This document shows positions 1 to 8,300 of a DNA stretch of 19,093 bases, in pieces. The notes under the pieces are model-generated. The model searched no databases. It had not been told where the DNA came from and saw nothing but the letters and a program-made list of their open reading frames with translations. Every line of letters begins with the position of its first letter. Position 1 is the first letter of the stretch. The stretch is from ZC4RG30 sp039929265 (GTDB taxonomy: Bacteria; Pseudomonadota; Gammaproteobacteria; Steroidobacterales; Steroidobacteraceae). A program made the position numbers and the translations under genes. The DNA lies in contig JBDSRN010000162.1 of assembly GCA_039929265.1 (NCBI GenBank), positions 1 to 19,093 on the forward strand, read 5' to 3'.

Positions 1-184
1 GCTCCCCTGACATTACCCCCGAACCTCGTCCGCCGCCGAGCACTGCCGCCTGCTGGCGCAGCAACTGCAAGCCGTGCGCGTTGATCTCGGACAACGGTCG
101 CAAGGCATCTTCATCCAGCCAGTCCCCGGCCATCCAGTGGCGCGATTGTTGTTGAGGGGCTGTCTGCTGCTGTCGTTCTGACAT
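1..184 (-). CDS. Unrecognised protein, N-terminal part only (cut by window edge)
   Basis: An open frame on the minus strand begins at the ATG at 184-182 and runs off the left edge after about 61 codons, so only the N-terminus is seen. It begins MSERQQQTAPQQQSRHWMAG and continues with an acidic/leucine-rich stretch (DWLDEDALRPLSEINAHGLQ). I chose this ATG, not the in-frame ATG at 190, because an AGGAG on the minus strand sits 7 bases upstream of it; the same AGGAG would be almost touching the earlier ATG. There is no signal peptide or membrane segment in the visible part. The start is glutamine-rich and polar, so the protein is probably cytoplasmic. It is divergent from the FlhC-like gene and shares its 115-bp intergenic region, including the inverted repeat at 246-267, so the two may be co-regulated. 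I do not recognise the family. Confidence 0.6.
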   Translation of the reverse strand, partial: MSERQQQTAPQQQSRHWMAGDWLDEDALRPLSEINAHGLQLLRQQAAVLGGGRGSGVMSGE

Positions 185-228
185 GACCATTCTCCTGGGT
201 TCACACGAAATATCTCCGCATTCCGCTA

Positions 229-257
229 TTGGACAGCATAGGCAAATTTGGGATATT
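229..257 (+). promoter_or_regulatory. Possible sigma70 promoter for the FlhC-like gene
   Basis: A TTGGAC hexamer at 229-234 (4 of 6 matches to TTGACA) is followed after 17 bases by GATATT at 252-257 (4 of 6 matches to TATAAT). The -10 lies inside the inverted repeat at 246-267, so a protein bound there would block RNA polymerase. Spacing is ideal but both hexamers are imperfect; this is a prediction only. Confidence 0.3.
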
Positions 258-267
258 TGTCCCAAAT
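246..267. promoter_or_regulatory. Inverted repeat, probable operator between divergent genes
   Basis: ATTTGGGA (246-253) and TCCCAAAT (260-267) are perfect reverse complements separated by the six bases TATTTG. The site lies 62 bp from the minus-strand start codon at 184 and 32 bp from the FlhC-like start codon at 300. It overlaps the predicted -10 of the latter. Its size and symmetry fit a dimeric transcription factor; which one is unknown. A transcribed hairpin is less likely because it would lie at or upstream of the predicted transcription start. Confidence 0.45.
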
Positions 268-299
268 CCGGATTTCATGGAAAACAACAAGGAGCCCCG

Positions 300-863
300 A
301 TGCGAATTTCCGACGACCGCTACAGCCGCGACCGCCTCCGACTCGATCTCGCGCTGCGTTTCATCCAGCATGAAGCGCGAACACGCACCATCCGAGTGTG
401 GACGGGGCTCACCGATGACCGGATACGAAAACTTTATCGCTCTTATCTGAGCGATCCGCGTGGGCAGACGATCACTCGTCATCGCGGCAAGTCGCCTCAG
501 CAGATTGCGTTCTTCACGCGCGGGCCGCGCATGCGACAGGAGTCTGCCGTGTTCGCGAGCGTGTGTTACCTGCTCGGGGTGATGCCGCAAAATCGCGTCG
601 CGGATGCGCACCGGTCGCTGCCGGGCGTGCAGCGAGGTGAAGCGTTATGCGAGGCGTTTGAAACTTACCGGCGTTTCGTTGATTCGCCCCGGATCAGTTT
701 CGAGCATGCAGTGTTTCTGGTGACTGCGCTGGCAAGAGGGGACGAACTGACGGCGGCCTTGTGCGTGGATTGTCGTGGGCTGATCGTGGTGGATCAGCTG
801 GCGCTGCGCGATGCGCGGTGTCTGGTGTGTGAGGACCCCGAGGCAGGACGTACTGCACCTTAG
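300..863 (+). CDS. FlhC-like transcriptional regulator (orphan)
   Basis: The 187-residue product matches FlhC of the FlhD4C2 flagellar master activator in length (E. coli FlhC is about 192 residues) and layout. The helical N-terminal part carries a recognisable block around residues 13-51 (RLRLDLALRFIQHEARTRTI, then RIRKLYRSYL), similar to FlhC's start. The C-terminus has two CxxC pairs, Cys155/Cys158 and Cys174/Cys177, equivalent to the FlhC zinc site. The start is the ATG at 300, with AAGGAG ending 7 bases upstream; the in-frame start at 183 would run back through the operator. No flhD or flagellar gene is present in the window, and FlhC normally needs FlhD, so this may be a stand-alone homologue controlling something other than flagella. 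A short GC-rich hairpin (863-883) follows the stop codon but lacks a T-run. Family call is good; function is unknown. Confidence 0.75.
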   Translation: MRISDDRYSRDRLRLDLALRFIQHEARTRTIRVWTGLTDDRIRKLYRSYLSDPRGQTITRHRGKSPQQIAFFTRGPRMRQESAVFASVCYLLGVMPQNRVADAHRSLPGVQRGEALCEAFETYRRFVDSPRISFEHAVFLVTALARGDELTAALCVDCRGLIVVDQLALRDARCLVCEDPEAGRTAP

Positions 864-1427
864 TGGGGCTGGATTGGCCCCGCATGTGAGCAATGGCAGC
901 GATGAAGTCTGTACAACGCACGACGGACTCCCTGCCAACCGCTGGGACCCTTCCCGATCGGCTGCGTGTGTTTCTCGCCCTACTCCATAAGCTGGCGGGG
1001 AGTCGTTGCCACGGTTTCTCACATCCGTGAGCTGCCGTAATTCGGCCCGGCGTCCGAACTTCGTCGTGGCATTTTCATTGATGAAGCGCTAGCAGCGGCT
1101 CAAATCCCACGACAGACATGGGCACAAGCTCAATACATTCGCCCAGGAGGCCGTTGTTGATTTCATGGATCAGCCGAGCCTCGCCAGTGAAGCGACCAGC
1201 CCTGCTGCTGCTACCGTTGAGGCGCCTCCGCAGTGACGCCAGGAGAGTCGAAGACTTTATTATCGGGATGCGTGCCTGACATTCATTGGTACGCAACCCA
1301 AAGTCGGCAGCGCGCTGGAAGAGCTAAAGCTCGCACGCTGCATTGCGCTAACTGCAATGTACGTCGAACGTTGCAACATATCGCCCGGTAGTCAGGACTT
1401 CCGTGTCCGGACCGGCCGGCGCAGTAT
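864..1427. other. Intergenic stretch without a convincing gene
   Basis: About 560 bp between the FlhC-like gene and the Myb/SANT-like gene. Open frames are short, start without ribosome binding sites, and have compositions unlike real proteins. By eye the sequence is less GC-rich than its neighbours, especially around 1020-1400, which suggests decayed or acquired DNA. I see no terminal inverted repeats, tRNA, transposase motif or tandem repeat that would identify its source. Confidence 0.5.
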
Positions 1428-1670
1428 TCAACCGACCTGATCGGAATCCACCTCTGGGCTGTCTCCATTCGGCGCAGGATCCTTGCCACCGCGGGAGAGC
1501 CCCGCCGCTGCGATCTTTTTGCGCACAGAATCCGAAGTGCGGCCCAGCTTCGAAGCGATCACGTGATTGGGCGTGTTCACGTCGGTGTACTTGACCAGCT
1601 CCTGCTCTTCTTCCTTGGTCCAGCGGCGCGGCGCGGGCCGCTCGTTGAGTGTGTTCATGTGTTCAGACAT
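1428..1670 (-). CDS. Small Myb/SANT-like HTH DNA-binding protein
   Basis: An 80-residue protein whose core, residues about 15-54, is a Myb/SANT-type three-helix fold: RWTKEEEQELVKYTD, then TPNHVIASKLGRTSDSVRKK. The tryptophan opening helix 1, the acidic helix, and the recognition helix entered through LGRT are all present. The tail after residue 60 is polar and probably disordered. An excellent Shine-Dalgarno (GGAGGT, 7 bases before the ATG on the minus strand) supports both the gene and the start at 1670. Small proteins of this type occur in many proteobacteria, generally without known targets. The gene is divergent from nudC, with about 120 bp between the start codons, so autoregulation or control of the nudC operon is possible but not shown. 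A nucleoid-associated or transcription-factor role is inference. Confidence 0.75.
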   Translation of the reverse strand: MSEHMNTLNERPAPRRWTKEEEQELVKYTDVNTPNHVIASKLGRTSDSVRKKIAAAGLSRGGKDPAPNGDSPEVDSDQVG

Positions 1671-1764
1671 CGTCGTTACCTCCAGTCATCTGGGCGGCAT
1701 TTCAGCATGGCCGCCGCGGCCCGACTGTCGGCGGGAAGGAAGCCGTGGGTAAGACAAAGTCCGA

Positions 1765-1770
1765 TATGAT
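1765..1770 (+). promoter_or_regulatory. Possible -10 element for the nudC-NRDE-tamAB operon
   Basis: TATGAT (5 of 6 matches to TATAAT) lies 19 bases before the nudC start codon. Transcription would begin near 1777, leaving a short leader that contains the AGGA at 1778-1781. No good -35 hexamer lies at 16-18 bases, so support is weak. Confidence 0.25.
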
Positions 1771-1789
1771 CCGAAACAGGAAAAAATCG

Positions 1790-2707
1790 ATGGATTCGCG
1801 CAAACCTTCAATCCGACAAGCTCTTTTCGCGGGGGCTTACCTGGATCGACGCGCGGAAGAGCGCAATCGAGCCGACTGGCTCTCCTTTGCGCTGACAGAC
1901 CCTGAAACCCGATTCGTAGTCGTGCAGGGAACTGCCGCCCTGGTCACAGGTGCGGGTGTCAATGAGTTGCGGCTCGCGCTGCTCGGTAGCGACGACCCGG
2001 CGATTCGCGCAGCCAGCAACGAAGAAAATGCGACCTTGCTGGGCTGGTTCAACGAGTGCCGCTGCGTGCTCTTGATCGTGGATGCTTCTTTCTGTCCGCC
2101 ACCGCAGCTGCGTTTCGAGGAACTGCGCATGCTCGCCATGGCATTCGCCGCAGAAGAGGCGGGGTTGTTCGGCTACGCGCGCGCACTTGCCCACTGGCGG
2201 GCAACACACCGGCATTGCGGTCGCTGCGGCGCTGTGTTGCGCGCAGCGCGCGCCGGTCATGCGCTCATCTGCAGCGGATGCGCGCACGAGAGTTTCCCGC
2301 GCCTCGATCCGGCGATCATCGTGCTCGTCAACGGCGGCGAGTTTGCGCTGCTCGGTCGGCAGAGCTTCTGGCCGCCGAATCGGTTTTCTACGATTGCGGG
2401 TTTCGTGGAGCCGGGCGAAGCGCTGGAGGATGCGGTGCGCCGCGAAGTGCACGAGGAGACCGGCGTGGTGCTCGACAGCGTGCACTACTTCAATTCGCAG
2501 CCCTGGCCCTTCCCGGCCTCGCTTATGCTCGGATTTCTCGCCACCGCGCAGCCGCAGCAGCAACCAATGATGCGCGACGGTGAGCTCGAGGATGCGCGGT
2601 GGTTCACGCGCGAAGACGTGCGCTGCGGTCGCGTACTGTTGCCGCCAGTCGAATCGATCTCGCGCCAGCTCATCAATCACTGGCTCGGCACGGACTCGCA
2701 AAGCTGA
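1790..2707 (+). CDS. nudC: NADH pyrophosphatase / NAD-cap hydrolase, NudC family
   Basis: A 305-residue nudix hydrolase. NudC enzymes cleave NAD(H) to NMN(H) and AMP and remove NAD caps from RNA 5' ends in the cytoplasm. Features in order: an N-terminal NudC-like domain; a zinc ribbon with Cys143, Cys146, Cys161 and Cys164 (CGRCG and CSGC); and a full nudix box from Gly204 to Val226 with the REVHEETG core. After this comes the NudC-specific SQPWPFPAS motif at residues 236-244, which separates this family from other nudix enzymes. The length exceeds E. coli NudC (257 residues) because of a longer N-terminal domain. The ATG at 1790 is chosen because AGGA ends 8 bases before it; an in-frame ATG at 1766 lacks such a site. 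The stop codon shares one base with the next gene's ATG (TGATG), indicating translational coupling. Confidence 0.92.
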   Translation: MDSRKPSIRQALFAGAYLDRRAEERNRADWLSFALTDPETRFVVVQGTAALVTGAGVNELRLALLGSDDPAIRAASNEENATLLGWFNECRCVLLIVDASFCPPPQLRFEELRMLAMAFAAEEAGLFGYARALAHWRATHRHCGRCGAVLRAARAGHALICSGCAHESFPRLDPAIIVLVNGGEFALLGRQSFWPPNRFSTIAGFVEPGEALEDAVRREVHEETGVVLDSVHYFNSQPWPFPASLMLGFLATAQPQQQPMMRDGELEDARWFTREDVRCGRVLLPPVESISRQLINHWLGTDSQS

Positions 2708-3522
2708 TGTGCCTGCTGGTGTTCGCATTCGGCGTGCATCCGCACTTCGACCTGGTGCTCGCCGGCAATCGCGACGAGCGTCACGCTCGCCCCACCGCGC
2801 CGCTCGACTGGTGGAGCGATGCACCCGGCGTGCTCGCCGGGCGCGACCTTGAGGCAGGCGGGACCTGGCTCGGCGTGCATCGCAACGGTCGCTTCGCCAC
2901 TGTCACGAATTTCCGCGAGCAGCAGCCGAGGCTGCCTGGCGGTCCGTCGCGCGGCGAGCTGGTTTCCCGGTTCCTGCAAGGCGACGAATCACCGCAGCAG
3001 TACCTGGACGCGCTCGCGCTCGATGCCGACGACTATGCCGGCTTCAACCTGCTGGTCGCCGATGCGCACGAGCTCTGGTACGGCTGCAATCGCACGGAAG
3101 ATTTCGCGCGTCCCCTGAAGCCGGGGATCTATGGCCTCGGCAACGACCGGCTGGACGCGCCATGGCCCAAACTCGTCCGCAGCCGCGAGCGACTCACTGC
3201 CTGGGTGGACCGCGGTTCGGCCGATTCACAGTCTTTGTTCGCGATTCTGGCAGATCGGGTGCTGGCCCCATGGGGTCCGGCCGAGCCCAACGCGGAACTG
3301 GCGCGGGCGGCATCGGCGGCGTTCATCGTCCACAACACCTACGGCACTCGCGCCTCCACTGTCGTCACTCGCGAACGAGGCCGAATGGCGATCGCCGAAC
3401 AGTCGTTCACTGCGGGCGGGCGGCCTGCCGGTGATATGGCATTTGCGCTGGAATTGTCCGGGACGGAACCTGTCGCCAGCACGGAGATCTACAAGAGAAC
3501 TCCGACTAGAATGCCGGATTGA
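2707..3522 (+). CDS. NRDE / TANGO2 family protein
   Basis: A 271-residue protein with the hallmarks of the NRDE (TANGO2) family: it starts Met-Cys, has the name-giving NRDE at residues 21-24, and carries GRDLEAGGTWLG at 45-56 followed by NGRFATVTNFRE. The conserved Cys2 resembles the exposed N-terminal nucleophile of Ntn hydrolases, but the enzymatic role of the bacterial members is not settled; eukaryotic TANGO2 has been linked to Golgi organisation and to haem and lipid handling. No signal peptide is seen, so it should be cytoplasmic. Its ATG overlaps the nudC stop codon by one base, fixing both start and operon membership. The stop (TGA at 3520-3522) lies 26 bases before the tamA ATG, or overlaps a possible TTG start in a TTGA. 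The family call is firm; the reaction is unknown. Confidence 0.88.
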   Translation: MCLLVFAFGVHPHFDLVLAGNRDERHARPTAPLDWWSDAPGVLAGRDLEAGGTWLGVHRNGRFATVTNFREQQPRLPGGPSRGELVSRFLQGDESPQQYLDALALDADDYAGFNLLVADAHELWYGCNRTEDFARPLKPGIYGLGNDRLDAPWPKLVRSRERLTAWVDRGSADSQSLFAILADRVLAPWGPAEPNAELARAASAAFIVHNTYGTRASTVVTRERGRMAIAEQSFTAGGRPAGDMAFALELSGTEPVASTEIYKRTPTRMPD

Positions 3523-3548
3523 CTCGCTTCCACTTTCAGCGCGGTTTG

Positions 3549-5390
3549 ATGATCTCAGAGGCCCTATCCAGGCGCTTGCCACACAGCGTCTTCAGCACCG
3601 TGCTGCGCTGCGCATTCGCCGTGCTGGTGGCCTGCGTGGCGATGCCAACCCGGGCGGACATCAAGATCGAGATCGATGGTGTGGACGGTAACCTGCGACG
3701 CAACGTGCTCGCCTTCCTTTCCCTAGAGCGGTACAAGACTCGCGATCGCCTGCTCGAGGACACGGTGACCAGGCTGTACAACCGGGTCGACGAGGAGGTG
3801 CGTCTCGCGCTGAGGCCTTTCGGCTACTACGAACCGGAGGTCCGCACCGACCTGCTGCCGGCCGGCGAGGATTTCCGCGTGCGGATCGTCATCAGTCCGG
3901 GCACACCGGTGCTGGTGGATGATGTCAGCCTCGTTGTGCAGGGCCCGGGCGCGAGCGACCCGGCGCTTGCCAACATCGCCGCCAATCCTCTGCTGCACAA
4001 GGGCGAGCAGCTGAATCACGGCACGTACGAGCAGATGAAGGGCAACCTGCAGCGCACCGCGGCCGCGTACGGCTATCTGGATGCGCGCATGCTGCGCAGC
4101 GAATTGCTGGTGGACGTCGCTGCGCACACCGCAAAGATCACGCTCGCGATCGAGACCGGTGAGCGCTATCACTTCGGCGCCGTGACGATCGAACAGTCGG
4201 TGATCCGTCCTGCACTGATGAACCGCTTCCTGCGTTTCAAGGAAGGCGACCCGTACAGCACCGTGCAGTTGCTGCGCACCCAGTTCGCGCTGGACGACAG
4301 CCTGTACTTCTCCAGCGTCGAAGTGCAGCCACAGGAACGCAACCAGACCGATCGCAGCGTGCCAGTGCGCATTCATGCCGAGAAGAGCCGGCGCGCGTTC
4401 TCGTTTGGCCTCGGCTATGGCACCGACACCAACGTGCGCGGCACTTTCGGCTGGACCGATTCGCGCATCAACGATCGTGGTCACCGTTTTCGCGCGGAGG
4501 TGAAGGCGTCCTCGATCACCCGCAGCATCGATGCGCGCTACGACATACCCATCGGCGATCCAGCGCTGGAAAAATTCTCGCTGGACCTCGCGGGCACGCG
4601 CGAACGCTTGCCCGGCGCCACCGACACGTCGGAACTGTCGCTCACCCCGTCCGTGACACAGGTACTGGGACGCTGGCAGCGCGTGCTGTCGATCGCCGCG
4701 ACGCACACCGTGACCGAAGACTCCAGCACGCTGCGCACGAGCAACCTGCTCGTCCCCGGCATCAGCTACGCATCCGTGCCGGAAGGCTTCCTCGGCGAGA
4801 CTTTGTTCAGTCGGCAGTTCTTCGTCGAGCTGATTGGTTCGCAGAGCGTGCTTGGTTCGAACTCCGACTTCGTTCGCCTGCACGTGCAGCTCGAGCGCGT
4901 GTTCGATCTGTGGCCGAAGTATCACCTGCTGGTGCGCGGAGAAGTCGGTGCCAGCGCCGTGCAGAACTTTGAAGATCTGCCCGCAATCTATCGTTTCTAT
5001 GCAGGCGGCGATCGCAGCGTGCGCGGCTTCGGCTACAACGCATTACCGCGCCCGGTGCCGGTGCGCGATGCCAACGGCAACCCGACCTACGTAAACAGCG
5101 ATCCGGACAAAGCCCAGATCTTCGAACAGACCGGCGCGCGTAACCTGCTCGTGGGCAGCATCGAGTTTGCGCGCGACCTGCCGCGCAACTTCGGGGTCGC
5201 GACGTTCTTCGACATCGGCAACGCCATCGACAACTTCGACGATCCGCTCGCATATGCGGTTGGCATCGGCCTGCGCTATCGTCTGCCGGTCATCACTTTG
5301 GGTCTCGATGTCGCGCAGCCGCTCCATGAGCCTGGCAATCCGGGCAACCACGGCGTGCGCGTGCATCTCAACATCTCGCCGAAGTTGTGA
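3549..5390 (+). CDS. tamA: TamA, Omp85-family outer-membrane assembly protein
   Basis: A 613-residue Omp85-superfamily protein (E. coli TamA is 577). TamA sits in the outer membrane and, with TamB, helps insert autotransporters and other outer-membrane components; TamAB is also implicated in phospholipid transport. A signal peptide spans residues 1-36 (hydrophobic CAFAVLVACVAMPTRA, cleavage before DIKIEI). Roughly residues 37-280 form the POTRA region, and the rest is a C-terminal beta-barrel. The Omp85 loop motif VRGF is at 491-494 (SVRGFGYNALPR), and the end (DIGNAIDNFDDPLAYAVGIG, then VRVHLNI) is typical of TamA. The start is uncertain: the ATG at 3549 gives a normal signal peptide but lacks a strong ribosome site. 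A TTG at 3519 would add 10 residues and overlap the NRDE stop in a TTGA. Its own stop overlaps the tamB GTG in a GTGA. Confidence 0.9.
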   Translation: MISEALSRRLPHSVFSTVLRCAFAVLVACVAMPTRADIKIEIDGVDGNLRRNVLAFLSLERYKTRDRLLEDTVTRLYNRVDEEVRLALRPFGYYEPEVRTDLLPAGEDFRVRIVISPGTPVLVDDVSLVVQGPGASDPALANIAANPLLHKGEQLNHGTYEQMKGNLQRTAAAYGYLDARMLRSELLVDVAAHTAKITLAIETGERYHFGAVTIEQSVIRPALMNRFLRFKEGDPYSTVQLLRTQFALDDSLYFSSVEVQPQERNQTDRSVPVRIHAEKSRRAFSFGLGYGTDTNVRGTFGWTDSRINDRGHRFRAEVKASSITRSIDARYDIPIGDPALEKFSLDLAGTRERLPGATDTSELSLTPSVTQVLGRWQRVLSIAATHTVTEDSSTLRTSNLLVPGISYASVPEGFLGETLFSRQFFVELIGSQSVLGSNSDFVRLHVQLERVFDLWPKYHLLVRGEVGASAVQNFEDLPAIYRFYAGGDRSVRGFGYNALPRPVPVRDANGNPTYVNSDPDKAQIFEQTGARNLLVGSIEFARDLPRNFGVATFFDIGNAIDNFDDPLAYAVGIGLRYRLPVITLGLDVAQPLHEPGNPGNHGVRVHLNISPKL

Positions 5391-8300
5391 AGAAGCGCGC
5401 TCTCATCGTGCTCGGTTGTGTGCTGGCGCTGCTGCTGCTCACGCCACTCGCGACGCTGTATTTTCTTGCGTACACCGAGGCGGGCCTGCATTTCATCGCG
5501 GGACAATCCGGACAGTACGGCAGGGTCACCGTGCGCATTGAGGGCGCCGAAGGCACACTCGCGCGCGGCTTTCACATACGCATGATCGACGTCGACCATG
5601 CGCGCTCGCATTCGCGCTACGAGGACGTGCGCGGCAGGATCGCCATCGCGCCTTTGTTTGTGCAGACGCTGCGTGTCGCGCGTCTGAGAATCGACACGGC
5701 GTTGATCGAGGTGCGCGCCCGGACCATAGTGCCGACCGGCCCACGTCGCGCGATTCGCTTCCTGCCCCGCTTTCTCACGATAAACACTGACGACGTGCAA
5801 GCTCGCCTAGCGACGCTGGTCATACCCAGCGGTGGCCGTTACGACTTCACCGCGCTGCGCACCAGTGGTGTGTTGCACTCGACGCTCATCCGCGTGTTCG
5901 ACAGCCAGTTCAATCTCCCCAATCTGCACGTGCAGACAAGCGGCGACATCACCGCCGGTGATCCGATCGGGCTCGAAGGCAAGCTGCGCCTGGTCGTTCA
6001 GATTCCGAACCAGCCGCGCTGGGTCGCCAACTCGCAGTTCCACGGCGACCTCGACGCGCTGCCACTTACAGGCAGCGTCACCGAGCCGCTGCGAGCGCAG
6101 GTGCAGGGCAAGCTTGAGGATCTCGTGGCGGGCTGGCACTTCGCAGGAAGCTCGAAGCTCCAGCAGCTCGACCTGCGTGTGTTCGGCGCGGGCAATGCGC
6201 TCGGGGAGATCAGCGGTGACCTTACGATCCAGGCGAGTCGCGGTGGCTACAAGGCGCAAGGCATGCTCACGCCAGCCGGCCTCGAGGCCGGTGCGTTGCG
6301 CGTCAATTTCGACGGCGCGTACGCGCAACGCGTGGTGACGATCCGCAATGCATCCGCGCAGCATCCCGGCTCGCGCGCCCGCGCCACGACCCGCGGCACC
6401 ATCACCCTTACCGGCGACGGTCCGAGCCTCGCGCTGCACGGCGAGTGGAGCGACTTGCGCTGGCCACTACCCGACGCGGATCCGCCCGTCAAAAGCGCCA
6501 TCGGCAGTTACACCCTGACGGGTGTGAAGCCCTACGGCTTCCATCCGCACGGCGAGCTCACCGTGCCGCTGGTGCCGCAGTCGATGCAGTTCGATGCGCT
6601 CACCGTGATGTTCAGCGATCACATCCGGATCGACTCGGGCACGCTTGACGCGCTCGAAGGCAGGTTCACGATGCATGGTGCTGCGGCGTGGTCGCCGCAG
6701 CAGACGTGGTCGCTCGCAGGCAACGCCGCCAACGTCAACCCGGTTGCGCTGCGCCCCGACCTGCCCGGTGCAGTGAGCTTCGATTTCAACGCGAGCGGTG
6801 TGCGCTTCGCCGCGGATGGCGAGCTGGATCTCGCTTTGCGCGGCCTGCGCGGCAAGCTGCGCGGCAACATCGCTGCCGGCAGGGGCAGAGCACAGCGCAC
6901 CGGCCCCGTGGATGAGCAGACCTGGCGATTCCAGGATGTCGATCTCACCTTCGGCACGGCGCATCTCACGTTGGACGGCAGCATCGCGGCAACTCGCGAC
7001 CTGCGCTTCGCACTCACCACTAGCGACCTCAGCCTGCTGGATCCCGGAGCCCGCGGTCGCATCGATGCACGCGGCGAACTGCGCGGCACGGATGCCGCGC
7101 CGATCATCAAGGTCACGGCGACCGGCGCAGATTTCCATTATCGCAATGCCAGCCTGCGCACGCTCGATGCCAACATCGATGTGAACATGGGACCGGGCGG
7201 TCTCACCAAAGGCCGCCTGGTCGCGCACGATGTGGGGTATGGCGAACGCCGCATCGATGACATGAGCTTTGTGCTCGACGGCACGGCGGAGAATCATCGT
7301 GCATCGCTGGTCGTGCAGGCAACGCGACTCGGCGCAGTGCTGGATGCGCAAGGCGCGATGAATCAGGGTGTCTGGCGAGGGCAGATCACGGGCGTGAACA
7401 TTCACGACACCACGGCGGACCTGAAGCTCACGCTCGAAGCCCCTGCTGCCGTGCTGCTCGCGCAGAACGAGCAGAGCCTCGCCAACCTGTGCGTGCGCGG
7501 CAACAATGCCCGCTTCTGCGGCAACGGCAAGGTGAGCAGCGAAGGCTGGTCGGGAGCGATGGAAGCCACCCGATTGCCGCTGCGCACGCTCACGGCAGGC
7601 CTGTCTCCCGAAGTGGACTATGACGGCACACTCGACATCCGCGCGCAGGCGAGCGCGGCGCAAGGTCAGAACTGGATCGGCACGCTGCGCGCGGATCTGC
7701 AGGAAGCGCAGCTTCGGCATCGACTCTCGAACGGGCGCGAAGAGAAGTTCGCGTTCGGCACGGGCGTCGTTGAGGTGCACGCGACTGCCGACACCGTGGA
7801 TGCCGAGGTGGGCCTCGATGCCAGGGCGTCTGGTCGCATCGCGGGGCGTCTGCACACGCAGCGCATAGGCAGCGACTGGCGCGAGTTCCCCATCGACGGC
7901 AAGCTCGATCTGGAAACAGATGGTCTTGGCCTGGTCGACGTGTATTTCGCCGAGATCGATCGCGCTGCGGGTCGTCTCACCACTCGCCTGAACATTTCCG
8001 GAACCCTCGGCAATCCGCAGCTGCAAGGTGAACTCAAGCTCACCGGCGGCGAAGTCGACATGTACCAGGTCAACCTCGCGTTGCGGGCGGTCGAGCTCGA
8101 TGCACGCTTCAGCGCCAACAGCCTAGGGTTCGAAGGCAGCGCGCAGGCCGGCGATGGCACTGCGAAGTTCAACGGCGACCTGCAATGGCGCGAGCGCGAG
8201 CCCTACGGAAAGATCCATCTCGAAGGCGAGGACCTGCGCGTCGTCAATGTTCCAGAGGCGCGCATCCAGGCTTCGCCCAATCTCGACTTCAACATTGCCG

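Noticed and set aside
863..883. GC-rich hairpin after the FlhC-like stop codon, considered as a terminator
   Set aside because: The stem is short and contains wobble pairs, and no T-run follows, so it cannot be called an intrinsic terminator.
1075..1296. Minus-strand frame of 73 codons in the gene-poor region
   Set aside because: No ribosome binding site, no recognisable family and nothing supporting expression; I considered a decayed mobile element but could not show it.
1808..2824. A 338-codon open frame on the minus strand across nudC
   Set aside because: It is antisense to a complete nudC whose motifs are unmistakable; its translation is rich in Arg, Ala and His with no family features, as expected from GC-rich DNA.
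3723..4925. A 400-codon open frame on the minus strand across tamA
   Set aside because: Antisense shadow of tamA; the translation is repetitive in Arg, Ala, Val and His and shows no domain.
6467..8026. A 519-codon open frame on the minus strand across tamB
   Set aside because: Antisense shadow of tamB, which is intact and recognisable from end to end.
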